Notes: generated by a model not told the origin, from the sequence alone. Shown: positions 1 to 8,820, counted from the stretch's first letter. The stretch: 64,000 nt of DNA from Micromonospora cathayae (GCF_028993575.1 NZ_CP118615.1:5299001-5363000); one strand, 5' to 3'. Program-made: numbers and translations.

Positions 1-2209
1 CCGGACACCGACCCACGATCCGCGCCACATGACCCACCGACGCCGGCTCACCACCCGTGAACGCCACCCGCACCCCGTCGAACACCTGCGGATACTCATC
101 CACCAACAGATTGAACAAACCCGACGACAACTGCAGCATCGACACCCCGTGCTCGGCCACCAACGACGCGATCAACCCCGGCTCCGGACGCTGACCCGAC
201 TGCAACACCGTCGTGCCACCGAACACCAACGCACCCCAGAACTCCAACGAGAACGCATCCCACGACACCGGCGAACACTGCAAGAACACCTCCCCCGCAC
301 CGAACGACGCATACCCCTGACCCACCACCGAACCCACCAACGCCCGATGCGACGACACCACACCCTTCGGCACACCCGTCGACCCCGACGTGAACATCAC
401 ACACGCCACATCACCCGGGTCCACGGCCACCGCCAGCGGGGAGTCCGCGCACCCGGCGATGGCCTCGGCGTCCGTGTCGACCGCCACCACCACCGGTCCG
501 GCGGCGAGCCGCCCGGCGAGCGTCGCCCGGGTCACCACCGCCGGCGCGCCGGTCTCGTCGAGCACCCGGTGCAGCCGTTCGTCCGGGAACTCCGGGTCCA
601 GTACCGAGTACCCGGCACCGGTCTTCACCACCGCCAACAAGGCAACCGCGAAATCGACACCCCGCTCCAACAACACCCCCACCACATCACCACGCCGCAC
701 CCCACGGGAGACAAGATGCCGCGCCAACCGGTTCGCCCGCGCATCCACCTCCCGATACGACAACGACACCCCCTCACCCACCACCGCCACCGCATCCGGA
801 GCCTCGGCCACCCGGGACGCGAACAACTCACCCAACGACACGTCCGGCACCGGTACCGCCGTCGCGTTCCAGTCGTGCAGGACGCGGTCCCGGTCGGCCG
901 GGTCGAGGGGATCGATCCCGGCGACCGGCCGGCCGGGCCGGGCGGTCATCGCGGCCAGCGTCCGGTGGAAGGTGTGCTGGTAGGCGTCGAGGTCGACGGC
1001 GTGGCGGTGGGCGGTGTCCACGCTGACGTCGACCCGCAGGCCGCCGTCGGGGTGGTGGGTGACGGTGAGGGCCAGGTCCTCGACGGTGCCGCCGGTGGAG
1101 ATGAGGTGGTGCAGGGCCGGCAGGCCGGCGAAGTGGTCGTGCTCGTCGCCGGCCACGATGTTGACCACCGGCCCGAACTCGCGGCGGCCGTCGGTGGGCC
1201 AGTCCAGGTCGTGCAGCAGGTCGGCGGAGTCGTACCGCTGGTGCCACTGGGCGCGCAGGGTCTGCTTGGCGACCCGGGCGGCGAGGGCCTCGGCGGTCTC
1301 GGTGGGATCGATCCGGCAGCGCAGCGGCAGGATGTTCGCCATCATCCCGGGCGCGCCGACGGCCGCCGGGCTGAGCCGGCCGGGCACCGGAAGGCTGAGC
1401 AGCACGTCGTCGTCGCCGGACCACAGGTGCCGGTGCACCACGGCGGCGGTGATCAGGGCCTGCTGCCAGGTCACCCCGGCACGCTCGGCGAACCGGCGCA
1501 GCCGGTCGAACCCGTCGGTGTCGAGACGGGAGACCTGTCGGGTGACCCGGTTGGCGGGCTTCTCCGGCGACAGCGGGCCGGCCGGGTAGGCGGCGTCGGC
1601 CATCAGTTTCCGCCAGTACGCGGCGTCGCGCTGCTGGGCGCGGGAACCGGCGTACCGGTCCTGCTCGTCGCGCATGGCGGTGAACGAGCCGAGCGGCGCG
1701 CCGGTGGCGGGACGGCCCTCGACCAGCGCGGTGTACAGCTCGGCCCCCCGGCGGCGGATCACGGTGGAGGTGTAGCCGTCGTGGATGAGGTGGTGGGCCC
1801 GGTTGTACCAGAGATGGTGGGCCGGGCCGAGCCGGAAGATCTCGTGGTGGAACAGCCGGTCGTGTTCCAGGTCGGGGGCCTGGGCCATGTCCTCGTGCAT
1901 CAGGCGGACCGCCGTGGCGCGCGGGTCGGCCTCGGTGCTGAGGTCGCGGATCCGGGGGGTGAAGTCCGGGGCCGGGCCGACGTACTGCACCGGGACGCCG
2001 TCGATCTCGGTGAACCGCAGGCGCAGGGTCTCGTCCTCGGCGACCAGCGCGGTGATGGTGGCCAGTGCGGCCGGGCCGTCCAGCGGGCCGTGGATCTCCA
2101 GGTAGCCACCCATGTTGTGGACCGGATTGTCCGGATCGATCCGCTGCGCGTACCAGACGCCGAGTTGGGCGGCGTTGAGGGGCCGGGCGTGGTTCGTCGG
2201 ATCGGACAT
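1..2209 (-). CDS. NRPS, condensation-adenylation (3' end outside window)
   Basis: This is the N-terminal part of a non-ribosomal peptide synthetase; the reading frame stays open to base 1, so thiolation and any later domains lie outside. Residues 1-430 form a condensation domain with an intact HHxxxDG motif (HHLIHDG, residues 139-145). An adenylation domain starts near residue 455 and has the A3 phosphate-binding motif FTSGSTGVPKG at about bases 368-402. The ATG at 2209 follows GAGGGG by 6 nt. Beginning with a C domain and no upstream carrier means it must accept its donor from a separate carrier protein; the free ACP and KAS III just upstream are the obvious suppliers (inference). The A-domain pocket after A3 contains WDAFSL, but too little of the domain is present for me to name the amino acid. 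Confidence 0.93.
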   Translation of the reverse strand, partial: MSDPTNHARPLNAAQLGVWYAQRIDPDNPVHNMGGYLEIHGPLDGPAALATITALVAEDETLRLRFTEIDGVPVQYVGPAPDFTPRIRDLSTEADPRATAVRLMHEDMAQAPDLEHDRLFHHEIFRLGPAHHLWYNRAHHLIHDGYTSTVIRRRGAELYTALVEGRPATGAPLGSFTAMRDEQDRYAGSRAQQRDAAYWRKLMADAAYPAGPLSPEKPANRVTRQVSRLDTDGFDRLRRFAERAGVTWQQALITAAVVHRHLWSGDDDVLLSLPVPGRLSPAAVGAPGMMANILPLRCRIDPTETAEALAARVAKQTLRAQWHQRYDSADLLHDLDWPTDGRREFGPVVNIVAGDEHDHFAGLPALHHLISTGGTVEDLALTVTHHPDGGLRVDVSVDTAHRHAVDLDAYQHTFHRTLAAMTARPGRPVAGIDPLDPADRDRVLHDWNATAVPVPDVSLGELFASRVAEAPDAVAVVGEGVSLSYREVDARANRLARHLVSRGVRRGDVVGVLLERGVDFAVALLAVVKTGAGYSVLDPEFPDERLHRVLDETGAPAVVTRATLAGRLAAGPVVVAVDTDAEAIAGCADSPLAVAVDPGDVACVMFTSGSTGVPKGVVSSHRALVGSVVGQGYASFGAGEVFLQCSPVSWDAFSLEFWGALVFGGTTVLQSGQRPEPGLIASLVAEHGVSMLQLSSGLFNLLVDEYPQVFDGVRVAFTGGEPASVGHVARIVGRCP

Positions 2210-2357
2210 GGTGGACCCCTCATCTGGGACGCGGGCGGCGGATCGGAGCGGACGGACAGGCGTCAGCGGCCCACCGCGGGTCCTCAGGGGTACGAAGAGG
2301 TACGCGGTGGGCCGGCGGCGGAGCCGCGGGAGGACAGCGGCGGTACGGAGGGCGCGG

Positions 2358-2591
2358 TCACTGCTTCCGCTGGATGAGCTCCAGGATGTCCTGGACGCTC
2401 TGCACGGTGCCGAGCTCGTCGTCGGTGATCTCGATGCCGAAGATCTTCTCGACCTTGACCAGGATGTCGACGAAGGTGAGCGAGTCGATGCCGAGGTCCT
2501 GGTTGAGCCGGTGCGTCGGGCCGAGCTGGACGGTCAGGTCCGGCACCTGCTCCAGGACGATCTCGTTGACCTTCTCCAGTGTGTTGATCAT
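2358..2591 (-). CDS. Discrete acyl carrier protein
   Basis: A 77-aa carrier protein. The phosphopantetheine attachment serine is S37 in the motif LGIDSLTF, and the acidic helical sequence is typical of type II ACPs. I chose the ATG at 2591 because GGGAG lies 8 nt upstream and the protein then has normal ACP length; an in-frame ATG at 2666 would add 25 uncharacteristic residues. It lies between the KAS III gene and the NRPS on the same strand, with 148 nt to the NRPS start. It probably carries an acyl or ketoacyl starter made by the KAS III and hands it to the first condensation domain. That hand-over is inferred from order, not shown by sequence. Confidence 0.94.
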   Translation of the reverse strand: MINTLEKVNEIVLEQVPDLTVQLGPTHRLNQDLGIDSLTFVDILVKVEKIFGIEITDDELGTVQSVQDILELIQRKQ

Positions 2592-2726
2592 GACGCTTCT
2601 CCCATCTTCGGTGGGCACTCGACGAGTGCCGCCCCTGAGGTGATTCGGTGGTTGGTGATCTCCCACCGCCTCGGCGGTGGGACGTCGGACGGCCGGTGGG
2701 TGTCCGCCCGTCTGCGGCGGGTGGGT

Positions 2727-3770
2727 CTACGCCACCGGGTGCGGGGCGGGAAGGGTCAGCTCGGGCCAGGTGAGGGCGGCGGCGGCCCAGGTCGCGCCGC
2801 CACCGAACGCCGCCAGCAGCACCCGGTCCCCGGGGGTGAACATGCCGGCCTCCATGGCGTCGACGAAGGCGAGCGGGATCGACGCGGCGGAGGTGTTGGC
2901 GACCCGGTCCACGTTGATGACGGCCCGTTCGGGCGCGATGCCGATCGCCTCGGCGGTGGCGGTCAGGATGCGCCGGTTCGCCTGGTGCGCGACCAGCCAG
3001 TCGACGTCGTCGACCGTCCAGCCGACCTGCGCCAGCACCGCCGTGGACGCCCGGCTCATCCGGTCGATGGCGTGCTTGTAGACCGACCGGCCGGCCATCG
3101 TGAAGTAGCTGTCCGCGGCGTCGGTGCCGACCCCGGCGGAACGCTGGCGGGACCCACCGGCCGGGGTCTTCATGATGTCCAGCAGGTTGCCGTCGCTGCC
3201 CAGCAGCCGGGCGGTGAGGCTGCCCGGCTCGTCGGGGCCGCCGGCCCGGACGACCACCGCGCCGGCGCCGTCACCGAAGATCGGGGCGGTGATCTGGTCG
3301 GAGTTGTCGAGGATGGTGGAAATGGCGTCCGCGCCGATGACCAGCCCGGTGCGGTAGCCCGAGGCGAGCATGCCGGCGGCGACCGACAGCGCGTACACGA
3401 ACCCGGAGCAGGCCGCGTTCAGGTCGAAGGCGGCGATGTTCGGCAGGCCCAGTCGGGCGGCGACCGCCGGGGCGGTGGCCGGGAACGGGTGGTCCGGGGT
3501 GCAGGTCGCCAGGATCAGGAAATCGATCTCCGGGTGGCCGCAGGAGTCGAGGGCCCGCTTGCCCGCCTCGACGGCGAGGTCGGAGGTGGCTCCCGCCGGT
3601 TCGAGAATGAACCGCTGCTCGATGCCGGTACGGTCGCGGATCCAGTCGGTGGTGACGCCGAGCCGCTCGGCGATCTCATCGTTCTTCACCACCCGCTCGG
3701 GGACGTACGCGCCGAGGCCGGCGATGACGGCCGTCCTGGTGGTGATCGGGTGTTCGACATTCGCCGACAA
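2727..3770 (-). CDS. 3-oxoacyl-ACP synthase III (KAS III/FabH-like)
   Basis: A 347-aa thiolase-fold ketosynthase of the FabH type, which condenses an acyl-CoA with malonyl-ACP or transfers an acyl group. The catalytic triad is intact: C121 in NAACSGF, H262 in VAHQANRR and N292 in VANTSAAS. The GFGDGAGA-type glycine loop is seen as FGDGAGAVV. The best start is TTG at 3770: GAGGAGG sits 7 nt before it, while the upstream in-frame codon at 3848 has no such site and adds 26 unrelated residues. Its position beside the ACP and the NRPS suggests a dedicated starter-unit enzyme and not the housekeeping FabH. Substrate is unknown; a non-elongating acyltransferase role is possible for this subfamily. 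Confidence 0.94.
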   Translation of the reverse strand: MSANVEHPITTRTAVIAGLGAYVPERVVKNDEIAERLGVTTDWIRDRTGIEQRFILEPAGATSDLAVEAGKRALDSCGHPEIDFLILATCTPDHPFPATAPAVAARLGLPNIAAFDLNAACSGFVYALSVAAGMLASGYRTGLVIGADAISTILDNSDQITAPIFGDGAGAVVVRAGGPDEPGSLTARLLGSDGNLLDIMKTPAGGSRQRSAGVGTDAADSYFTMAGRSVYKHAIDRMSRASTAVLAQVGWTVDDVDWLVAHQANRRILTATAEAIGIAPERAVINVDRVANTSAASIPLAFVDAMEAGMFTPGDRVLLAAFGGGATWAAAALTWPELTLPAPHPVA

Positions 3771-3777
3771 GGGTCGT
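3771..3777 (-). promoter_or_regulatory. Spacer of a strong RBS that fixes the TTG start of the KAS III gene
   Basis: Read on the minus strand, GAGGAGG followed by the 7-nt spacer ACGACCC leads directly into TTG TCG GCG. The Shine-Dalgarno match is the reason for moving the KAS III start from 3848 to 3770. TTG starts are uncommon, so this entry records the decisive evidence. Confidence 0.75.
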
Positions 3778-3915
3778 CCTCCTCGTATCGTGGTCAGGCG
3801 GTCCACTGGTGTCCCCGTCGGGCCGCTTCCTGATCGGTGTGCAGTCATTCAACCGGCGGGGTACGCCGGGGTGCGGCAGTTGTTCCGGCACCCGCGCAGC
3901 AGTTGCGCCGGGGGT

Positions 3916-5253
3916 TCAGGCCGGGACGGCCGCCGGGGCGCAGAGCTGGGCGGCGCGGACCAGGTGCAGGATCCGGAACCGTGACTGGCCCGCCTCGTAG
4001 CTGGGCCGGACCAGCCCGTGCAGCACCAGGTCACGGACGGTCCGTCCACTGTCGGGCAGGCTGCGGCCGGTCAGCGCCATCACGTCGGGCAGCCCGAAAC
4101 CGTCGTCCCGGGCGCAGAGCGCGGCGAACAGGTCGCGGTCGGCGGCGGGCAGCGCGGCGAGGCGGCGGTCGAGGGCCTCGCGCAGCCGGATGCCGCCCTC
4201 GGCCCCGGCCAGGTGGTGCAGCAGGTCGGCCGGGTCGCCGTGCAGACACTGGTGCAGGGTCGGGACGTTGTAGACGACCAGCCAGGACGCCGCCGCCTGG
4301 AGGGCGAGCGGAAGGCCGTCGAGCCGGCGGCAGACGTCGGCGACCAGGGGCGCGTCGGTGTCGGTGAGCCGCAGGTCGGGCCGGACGCGTCGGGCCCGGT
4401 CCAGGAAGAGCCGGGTGGCCGGGGCCTGTTCGAGCGTCGTCCGGTCGACGGGGTCGCCCGGTTCGGGCCCGGCCAGCGGGGTGAGCAGGAAGGACCGTTC
4501 GCCGGGCAGGTCGAGCGGGCGGTCGGCGGTGACCAGGATGCGCAGCCCGGGGCAGTCGCGCAGCAGTCGGGCGAAGCGGTCCGGTCGTGGGTCGGCGTCG
4601 GTGACCCCGTCCACCACCAGCAGCGGCGGCCGGTCGGCGACGGTCTCCACGAGGGCGGCGAGGTCGTCGTCCTCGGCACCGGTGCCGAGGAGCTGGCCGA
4701 CGCAGGCGCGGACCAGGGTGGTGAGCCGGTCCCCGCCGGGGCGGGGTGCGGCCGGGAGTTCGGTGACCGGGCACCAGAGCACCGGGGTGCGGTCGGCGGT
4801 GTGCAGGCGGGTCGCCACCTCCAGGGCGAGGCGGGTCCGGCCGACCCCGGCCACTCCGACCACGGTGACCAGTCGTTCCGCCCCGGAGGCCAGTTCGTCG
4901 ACGAGGACGCTCGTCTCGGCCTCCCGGCCGAGCAGCACGTCGGTGGCGATCGGCGGGGCGGGCGGGTCGGCCTCGTAGCCGGCCTTCACCGCCCAGCTCG
5001 TCCGGCCCTGGTTGGCGGCGGTCTCCAGGTCGGCGCGGGCCCGCAGGCCCAGCCGCAGGCCGTCGGCGATCAGCCGTACGGTGTCCTGCCGGGGCCGGCG
5101 GGCCCGTCCCTGTTCCAGGTCGCGGATGGCCCGGACGCTGACCGTGGAGAAGTCCGCCAGTTCCCGCTGGGTCAGCCCGATTCGCATGCGGTGCTGACGC
5201 ACCAGCAGCCCGAACTGCGGAACGTCCTCGGCGGCGGCTACCTCGATGGTCAT
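3916..5253 (-). CDS. XRE-family regulator with NB-ARC-like ATPase domain
   Basis: A 445-aa cytoplasmic regulator. Residues 15-70 form an XRE helix-turn-helix (LVRQHRMRIGLTQRELADFS, then a recognition helix with RAIRDLEQGR). A signal-ATPase domain follows from about residue 105. Its P-loop reads GVAGVGRT (133-140), so the Walker A lysine is replaced by R139 (codon 4837-4839). A Walker B-like PLLVVDGV and a GLPLAL motif are present. There is no C-terminal TPR region, making it shorter than most AfsR-like proteins. The ATG at 5253 has GGAG 8 nt upstream and starts right before the HTH. It is transcribed toward the KAS III gene with 145 nt between, so it may control the KAS III-ACP-NRPS unit (inference). 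Confidence 0.88.
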   Translation of the reverse strand: MTIEVAAAEDVPQFGLLVRQHRMRIGLTQRELADFSTVSVRAIRDLEQGRARRPRQDTVRLIADGLRLGLRARADLETAANQGRTSWAVKAGYEADPPAPPIATDVLLGREAETSVLVDELASGAERLVTVVGVAGVGRTRLALEVATRLHTADRTPVLWCPVTELPAAPRPGGDRLTTLVRACVGQLLGTGAEDDDLAALVETVADRPPLLVVDGVTDADPRPDRFARLLRDCPGLRILVTADRPLDLPGERSFLLTPLAGPEPGDPVDRTTLEQAPATRLFLDRARRVRPDLRLTDTDAPLVADVCRRLDGLPLALQAAASWLVVYNVPTLHQCLHGDPADLLHHLAGAEGGIRLREALDRRLAALPAADRDLFAALCARDDGFGLPDVMALTGRSLPDSGRTVRDLVLHGLVRPSYEAGQSRFRILHLVRAAQLCAPAAVPA

Positions 5254-5582
5254 GATCGGTCTCCACTTCTGCGCGGTGCGGAGACGGGGGAAGGCACCCG
5301 GTGGGGAAAGCCTGCACAAATCCCATGGGTGGGATTCCCTCGTCTCGCACCATGCTCCGGGCTCCGCTATCGGCCCGGCATCATCCGCCCAAGCACGGCA
5401 TCGCCGCAGCTCAGAGCCGGTCCGGCGACCGTACGCCGGGCTCCGGCCGGGCCCGGTGATGGCGGCGGCCGGAGCCGGGATAAGGGTGATAGCGCCGAGA
5501 TAAACCTTGAGATAAGGCCGGGATTCCCGCCGTCGATAGCGTTCCTGTCATCGCCACCGGGAAACACCACCAAGGAGTCGAC
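5254..5582. other. Divergent intergenic region with GATAA repeats
   Basis: These 329 nt separate the XRE/NB-ARC gene from the secreted-peptide gene and must hold two divergent promoters. I see three GATAA words at 5479-5483, 5499-5503 and 5511-5515. The last two lie in an exact GAGATAA-N5-GAGATAA direct repeat of 12-nt period. A TAGCGT hexamer at 5537-5542 would suit a -10 element, but there is no good -35 at the right distance. No gene is supported here. Confidence 0.5.
5497..5515. promoter_or_regulatory. GAGATAA direct repeat, candidate operator
   Basis: GAGATAA occurs twice with starts 12 nt apart, and a third GATAA lies 20 nt upstream. The pair is about 70 nt before the peptide gene start. 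Regularly spaced direct repeats are the kind of site bound by SARP-type activators, one of which is encoded about 300 nt away. The assignment is inference only. Confidence 0.35.
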
Positions 5583-5774
5583 ATGGGACGCATCGCCACC
5601 GCCGTCAAGCTCGCCGCCCTCGCCGCCGGCACCGCCGGCCTCATCGCCCTCGGCGCGACGGCCGCCCAGGCCGACGAGACCCCCACGCCGGGCGGCACCG
5701 GCACCCCGGCCGCGGTGGTCTCGCCCAGCCCGAGCCCGAGCACCAGCACCCTCGACAACAACCCCTGGGACTGA
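5583..5774 (+). CDS. Small secreted peptide, possible signalling peptide
   Basis: A 63-aa protein with AAGGAG 5 nt before its ATG. The N-terminus is a textbook signal peptide: MGRIATAVK, a hydrophobic Ala/Leu core, and a probable cleavage site after ATAAQA (about residue 30). The remaining 33 residues are Thr/Pro/Ser-rich and end in the acidic-aromatic tail LDNNPWD. I recognise no enzyme family. It lies between two nucleotide-binding regulators: divergent from the XRE/NB-ARC gene and ending 13 nt from the stop codon of the SARP gene. Small exported peptides sensed by TPR or HTH regulators are known in Gram-positive bacteria (Rap/Phr, PlcR/PapR). A similar role here is inference. It could instead be a cell-wall or orphan secreted peptide. 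Confidence 0.75.
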   Translation: MGRIATAVKLAALAAGTAGLIALGATAAQADETPTPGGTGTPAAVVSPSPSPSTSTLDNNPWD

Positions 5775-5787
5775 CCCGACCCGACGG

Positions 5788-8700
5788 TCAGGGGGCGGAC
5801 GGACGCCGCGTGGCGAGCTCCCCCAGCAGCCGCTCCGCCTCCCGCAGCTCGTGCCGCATCCCCCGCGCCGCGAAGGTCGCGCCGGCCTGCTCCAGCAGCG
5901 CCCCCGCCTCGGCCCCGGCACCGAACCGGACCAGCAGCCGGGCCAGATCCAGCCGGACCACCGCCGCCCCGCCGTGGTCCATGATCTGCTCCCGCACCGC
6001 CAGCGCCCGCTCGAAGGCGTCCCGCGCCTGCTCGTACCGGCCGGTGGCCGCGTGCACCTCGCCGAGGTTGCGCAGCAGGTGCCCCTCGCCGATGATGTCG
6101 CGGCTGCGGCGCACCATCTCCAGCACACCGGTCAACGTCTGCTCCGCCTGCGCGTGCTCACCCCGCTGTAACAGCACCTGGCCCGCCCGGCGCAGGGCGT
6201 GCGCCTCGCCGTGGGCGTAGCCGACCGTCCGGAAGACGCTCAGCGCCTCCTCCAGTTGCGCGTGCGCGACCGCGCTGTGCCCGCGCCGCATCCAGATGTA
6301 CGCGCTCTGGGTCAGCACGGTGGCCCGGCCCACCACGTCACCGACCTTCTCGAAGTCCCGCGCGGCGTGCTCGTAGAGCACCAGGGCCCGGTCGTCCTCG
6401 CCGATCTGCCGGTCGAGCAGGGCCAGGTCCCGGCGGCACAGCGCCAACCCGTGCACGTCACCCAGCTCGTCGAAGATCTCCCGGGCCGCGCCGAGCGCCT
6501 GCCGCGCCTCCTCCGGCTGCTGCCGGCTGATGTGCATGGTGCCCAGCGAGCTGAGCACCGCCGCGGTGCCCCGCCGGTTGTCGTTCGCCCGGGTCGCCTC
6601 CAGCGCCCGCCGGTGCGTCCGCTCCCACAGGTCGAAGTAGCCGCGCGACTCGAACAGCGTCACCAGCGTGGTGGTCAGGTCCCAGCAGAGTTCGTCCAGC
6701 CCGGCCTGGGCGGCCTGCTCCACGGCGAGGCAGAGGTTGGCCTGCTCGCCGTCGAGCCACTCGACCGGGTCGACCAGCAGCCGGTCGACGTAGCTCTCCG
6801 GCGGCTGCCACCGCGGCCCGGTGCCGCGCAGCACCGTGTAGTCCCCGCCGTACACCCGGGCGTGCGCCTTCTCGGCGATCGCCAGCCAACCGCCGACCAT
6901 CCGTTCCGTCGCCGCGAGCTGCACGGCCGGGCTGTCGTGCAGGGTCAGCTGCTCCCGGGCGAACAGCCGGATCACCTCGTGGAACCGGTACCGGAACTCA
7001 CCGGTGCGTTCCACCGCGACGGCGTCCAGCATCTGCACGTCGACCAGCGGTTCCACCAGGTCCGACGGGAACGGACGGTGGTCGTCGAGCAGCGCGCCGG
7101 CGATCCAGCCCGGCACCGTCGGCCCCTCGGCCAGACTGAACAACCGCAGCAGCCGACGGTCCGCCCGGTTGAGCCCGTCATGGGTCAGCGACAGACTGGC
7201 CCGCATGGTCATCTCGCCGTGCGCCAGCTCGTCGAGGCGGTGCCGCTCGTTGGCCAGCCGGTGCACCATCGACGCCAGCGTCCAGTGCGGCCGGGCGGCC
7301 AGCCGGGCGGCCACGATCCGCAACGCCAACGGCAGCCCGCCGACGGTCCGCACCAGCGCCGCCGCGGCCTCCGGCTCCCGGCCCACCCGCTCGTCGCCGA
7401 CCACCCGGCCCAGCAGCTCCAGCGCCTGCTCCTGGTCGAGCACGTCCAGCTCGACCCGCTGCGCGCCGGGCAGCGCGGTCAGCCGGGACCGGCTGGTCAC
7501 CAGCACGGCGCAACTGCTGCTGCCGGGCAGCAGCGGGTTGATCTGCCGTTCACTGGCGGCGTCGTCGAGCACCACCAGCATCCGGCGGGACGCCAGCAGC
7601 GTCCGGTACATCTCGGCGCGTTCGTCCGTGCCGTCCGGGATCACCGGGCCGGGAATGCCCAACGCCCGCAGGAACCGGCCGAGCACGTCCGTCGCGCTGA
7701 CCGGCTCCGCGCCGGCCCCCCGCAGGTCACAGTAGAGCTGACCGTCGGGGAACCGTTCGCCGCCCAGCCGGTGCGCGACGTGGGTGGCCAGGGCGCTCTT
7801 GCCGATGCCGGGCTTGCCGCCGATCACCACCAGGCCGAGCGCTCGCTGGCCGTCCCCGCCGAGCAGCGCCGCCTCGACCCGGCGCAGCAGCGGCTCCCGC
7901 GCGACGAAGTCCGCCGTGTCGGCCGGCAGCTGGTGCGGCTTCTCCTCGCCGTACGGGGTGGCCGGGGCGGGCCCGACGACCGCCGGGCGGACCCGGACCG
8001 GCTCCGGCCGGTGCGGGGCACCACCGGGGGCGTACAGGCCGGGATCGCCGGCGAGGATGGCGTTCTCCAGCTGGCGCAGCTCCTCCCCCGGCTCCAGCCC
8101 CAGCTCGTCGGCGAGCAGCTGCCGGCCGGCCCGGTACACGTCCAGCGCCTCGGCCTGCCGGCCCGACCGGTGCAGCGCCAGCATCAGCTGCCCGCGCAGC
8201 CGCTCCCGCAGCGGGTACTCGTGCAGCAACCGGCTGATCTCGCCGACCAGCTCGTGGCTGCGCCCGAGACCCAGCTCCAGTTCGAGGTACGTCTCGATGG
8301 CGGTCAGCCGGTCCTCGTCCAGCCGCAGCCCCCGGGTGCGCAGCGCCTCGCTCGGGATGCCGGCCAGGCACGGGCCGCGCCACAGCGCCACCGCGGCCCG
8401 CAGCGTCTCGGCCGCCTCGGCGACCCGGCCCTCCTTGACCAGCACCCGGGACGCCATCACCTGCCGGTTGAACACGTGCAGGTCCACCGCGTCGTCCTCG
8501 GTGCGCAGCAGGTAACCCGGGGCGCGGGACACCACCGACGCCGCGACCTGGGCCTCGGCGAGACTCTTGCGGATCCGGGACACACAGATCTGGATCTGGG
8601 TGCGGGCGGTGTCGGGCGGTTCCTCGCTCCAGATCAGGTCGAGCAGCCGGTCGGTGCCCACCACCCGGCCCGCCTCCATCAGCAGGCAGGCGAGAATGGT

Positions 8701-8820
8701 CTCCTGCCGGCCCGGCGGGATCCGGATCGGCCCGGTCGGTCCCTCCACCTGCAGGGGTCCCAGCACCCGGAAGGCGATCCCGGTCGGGGCGACTGTTCTG
8801 GTGAGGATCGAGTCGGGCAT
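5788..8820 (-). CDS. AfsR/SARP-family activator (BTAD, NB-ARC, TPR)
   Basis: A 1010-aa pathway-type regulator. Residues 17-105 are an OmpR-like winged helix (FRVLGPLQVEG to PGYLL) and 110-260 a bacterial transcriptional activation domain ending LADELGLEPGEEL. An NB-ARC ATPase follows with Walker A GGKPGIGKS (334-342, lysine intact), Walker B RMLVVLDD and a GLPLAL motif. The C-terminal third is tetratricopeptide repeats with recurring A-x-L-G/A-x-A helices. The ATG at 8820 has GGAG 6 nt upstream. Such proteins usually activate antibiotic genes in response to a signal. A secreted-peptide gene ends 13 nt from its stop, and the TPR region is a plausible peptide-binding surface (inference). The long open frame on the other strand of this gene is only a high-GC shadow. 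Confidence 0.95.
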   Translation of the reverse strand: MPDSILTRTVAPTGIAFRVLGPLQVEGPTGPIRIPPGRQETILACLLMEAGRVVGTDRLLDLIWSEEPPDTARTQIQICVSRIRKSLAEAQVAASVVSRAPGYLLRTEDDAVDLHVFNRQVMASRVLVKEGRVAEAAETLRAAVALWRGPCLAGIPSEALRTRGLRLDEDRLTAIETYLELELGLGRSHELVGEISRLLHEYPLRERLRGQLMLALHRSGRQAEALDVYRAGRQLLADELGLEPGEELRQLENAILAGDPGLYAPGGAPHRPEPVRVRPAVVGPAPATPYGEEKPHQLPADTADFVAREPLLRRVEAALLGGDGQRALGLVVIGGKPGIGKSALATHVAHRLGGERFPDGQLYCDLRGAGAEPVSATDVLGRFLRALGIPGPVIPDGTDERAEMYRTLLASRRMLVVLDDAASERQINPLLPGSSSCAVLVTSRSRLTALPGAQRVELDVLDQEQALELLGRVVGDERVGREPEAAAALVRTVGGLPLALRIVAARLAARPHWTLASMVHRLANERHRLDELAHGEMTMRASLSLTHDGLNRADRRLLRLFSLAEGPTVPGWIAGALLDDHRPFPSDLVEPLVDVQMLDAVAVERTGEFRYRFHEVIRLFAREQLTLHDSPAVQLAATERMVGGWLAIAEKAHARVYGGDYTVLRGTGPRWQPPESYVDRLLVDPVEWLDGEQANLCLAVEQAAQAGLDELCWDLTTTLVTLFESRGYFDLWERTHRRALEATRANDNRRGTAAVLSSLGTMHISRQQPEEARQALGAAREIFDELGDVHGLALCRRDLALLDRQIGEDDRALVLYEHAARDFEKVGDVVGRATVLTQSAYIWMRRGHSAVAHAQLEEALSVFRTVGYAHGEAHALRRAGQVLLQRGEHAQAEQTLTGVLEMVRRSRDIIGEGHLLRNLGEVHAATGRYEQARDAFERALAVREQIMDHGGAAVVRLDLARLLVRFGAGAEAGALLEQAGATFAARGMRHELREAERLLGELATRRPSAP

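Noticed and set aside
29..2377. A 782-codon plus-strand open frame opposite the NRPS gene
   Set aside because: Arg/His/Pro-rich sequence without any domain; it mirrors the well-conserved C-A domains on the minus strand.
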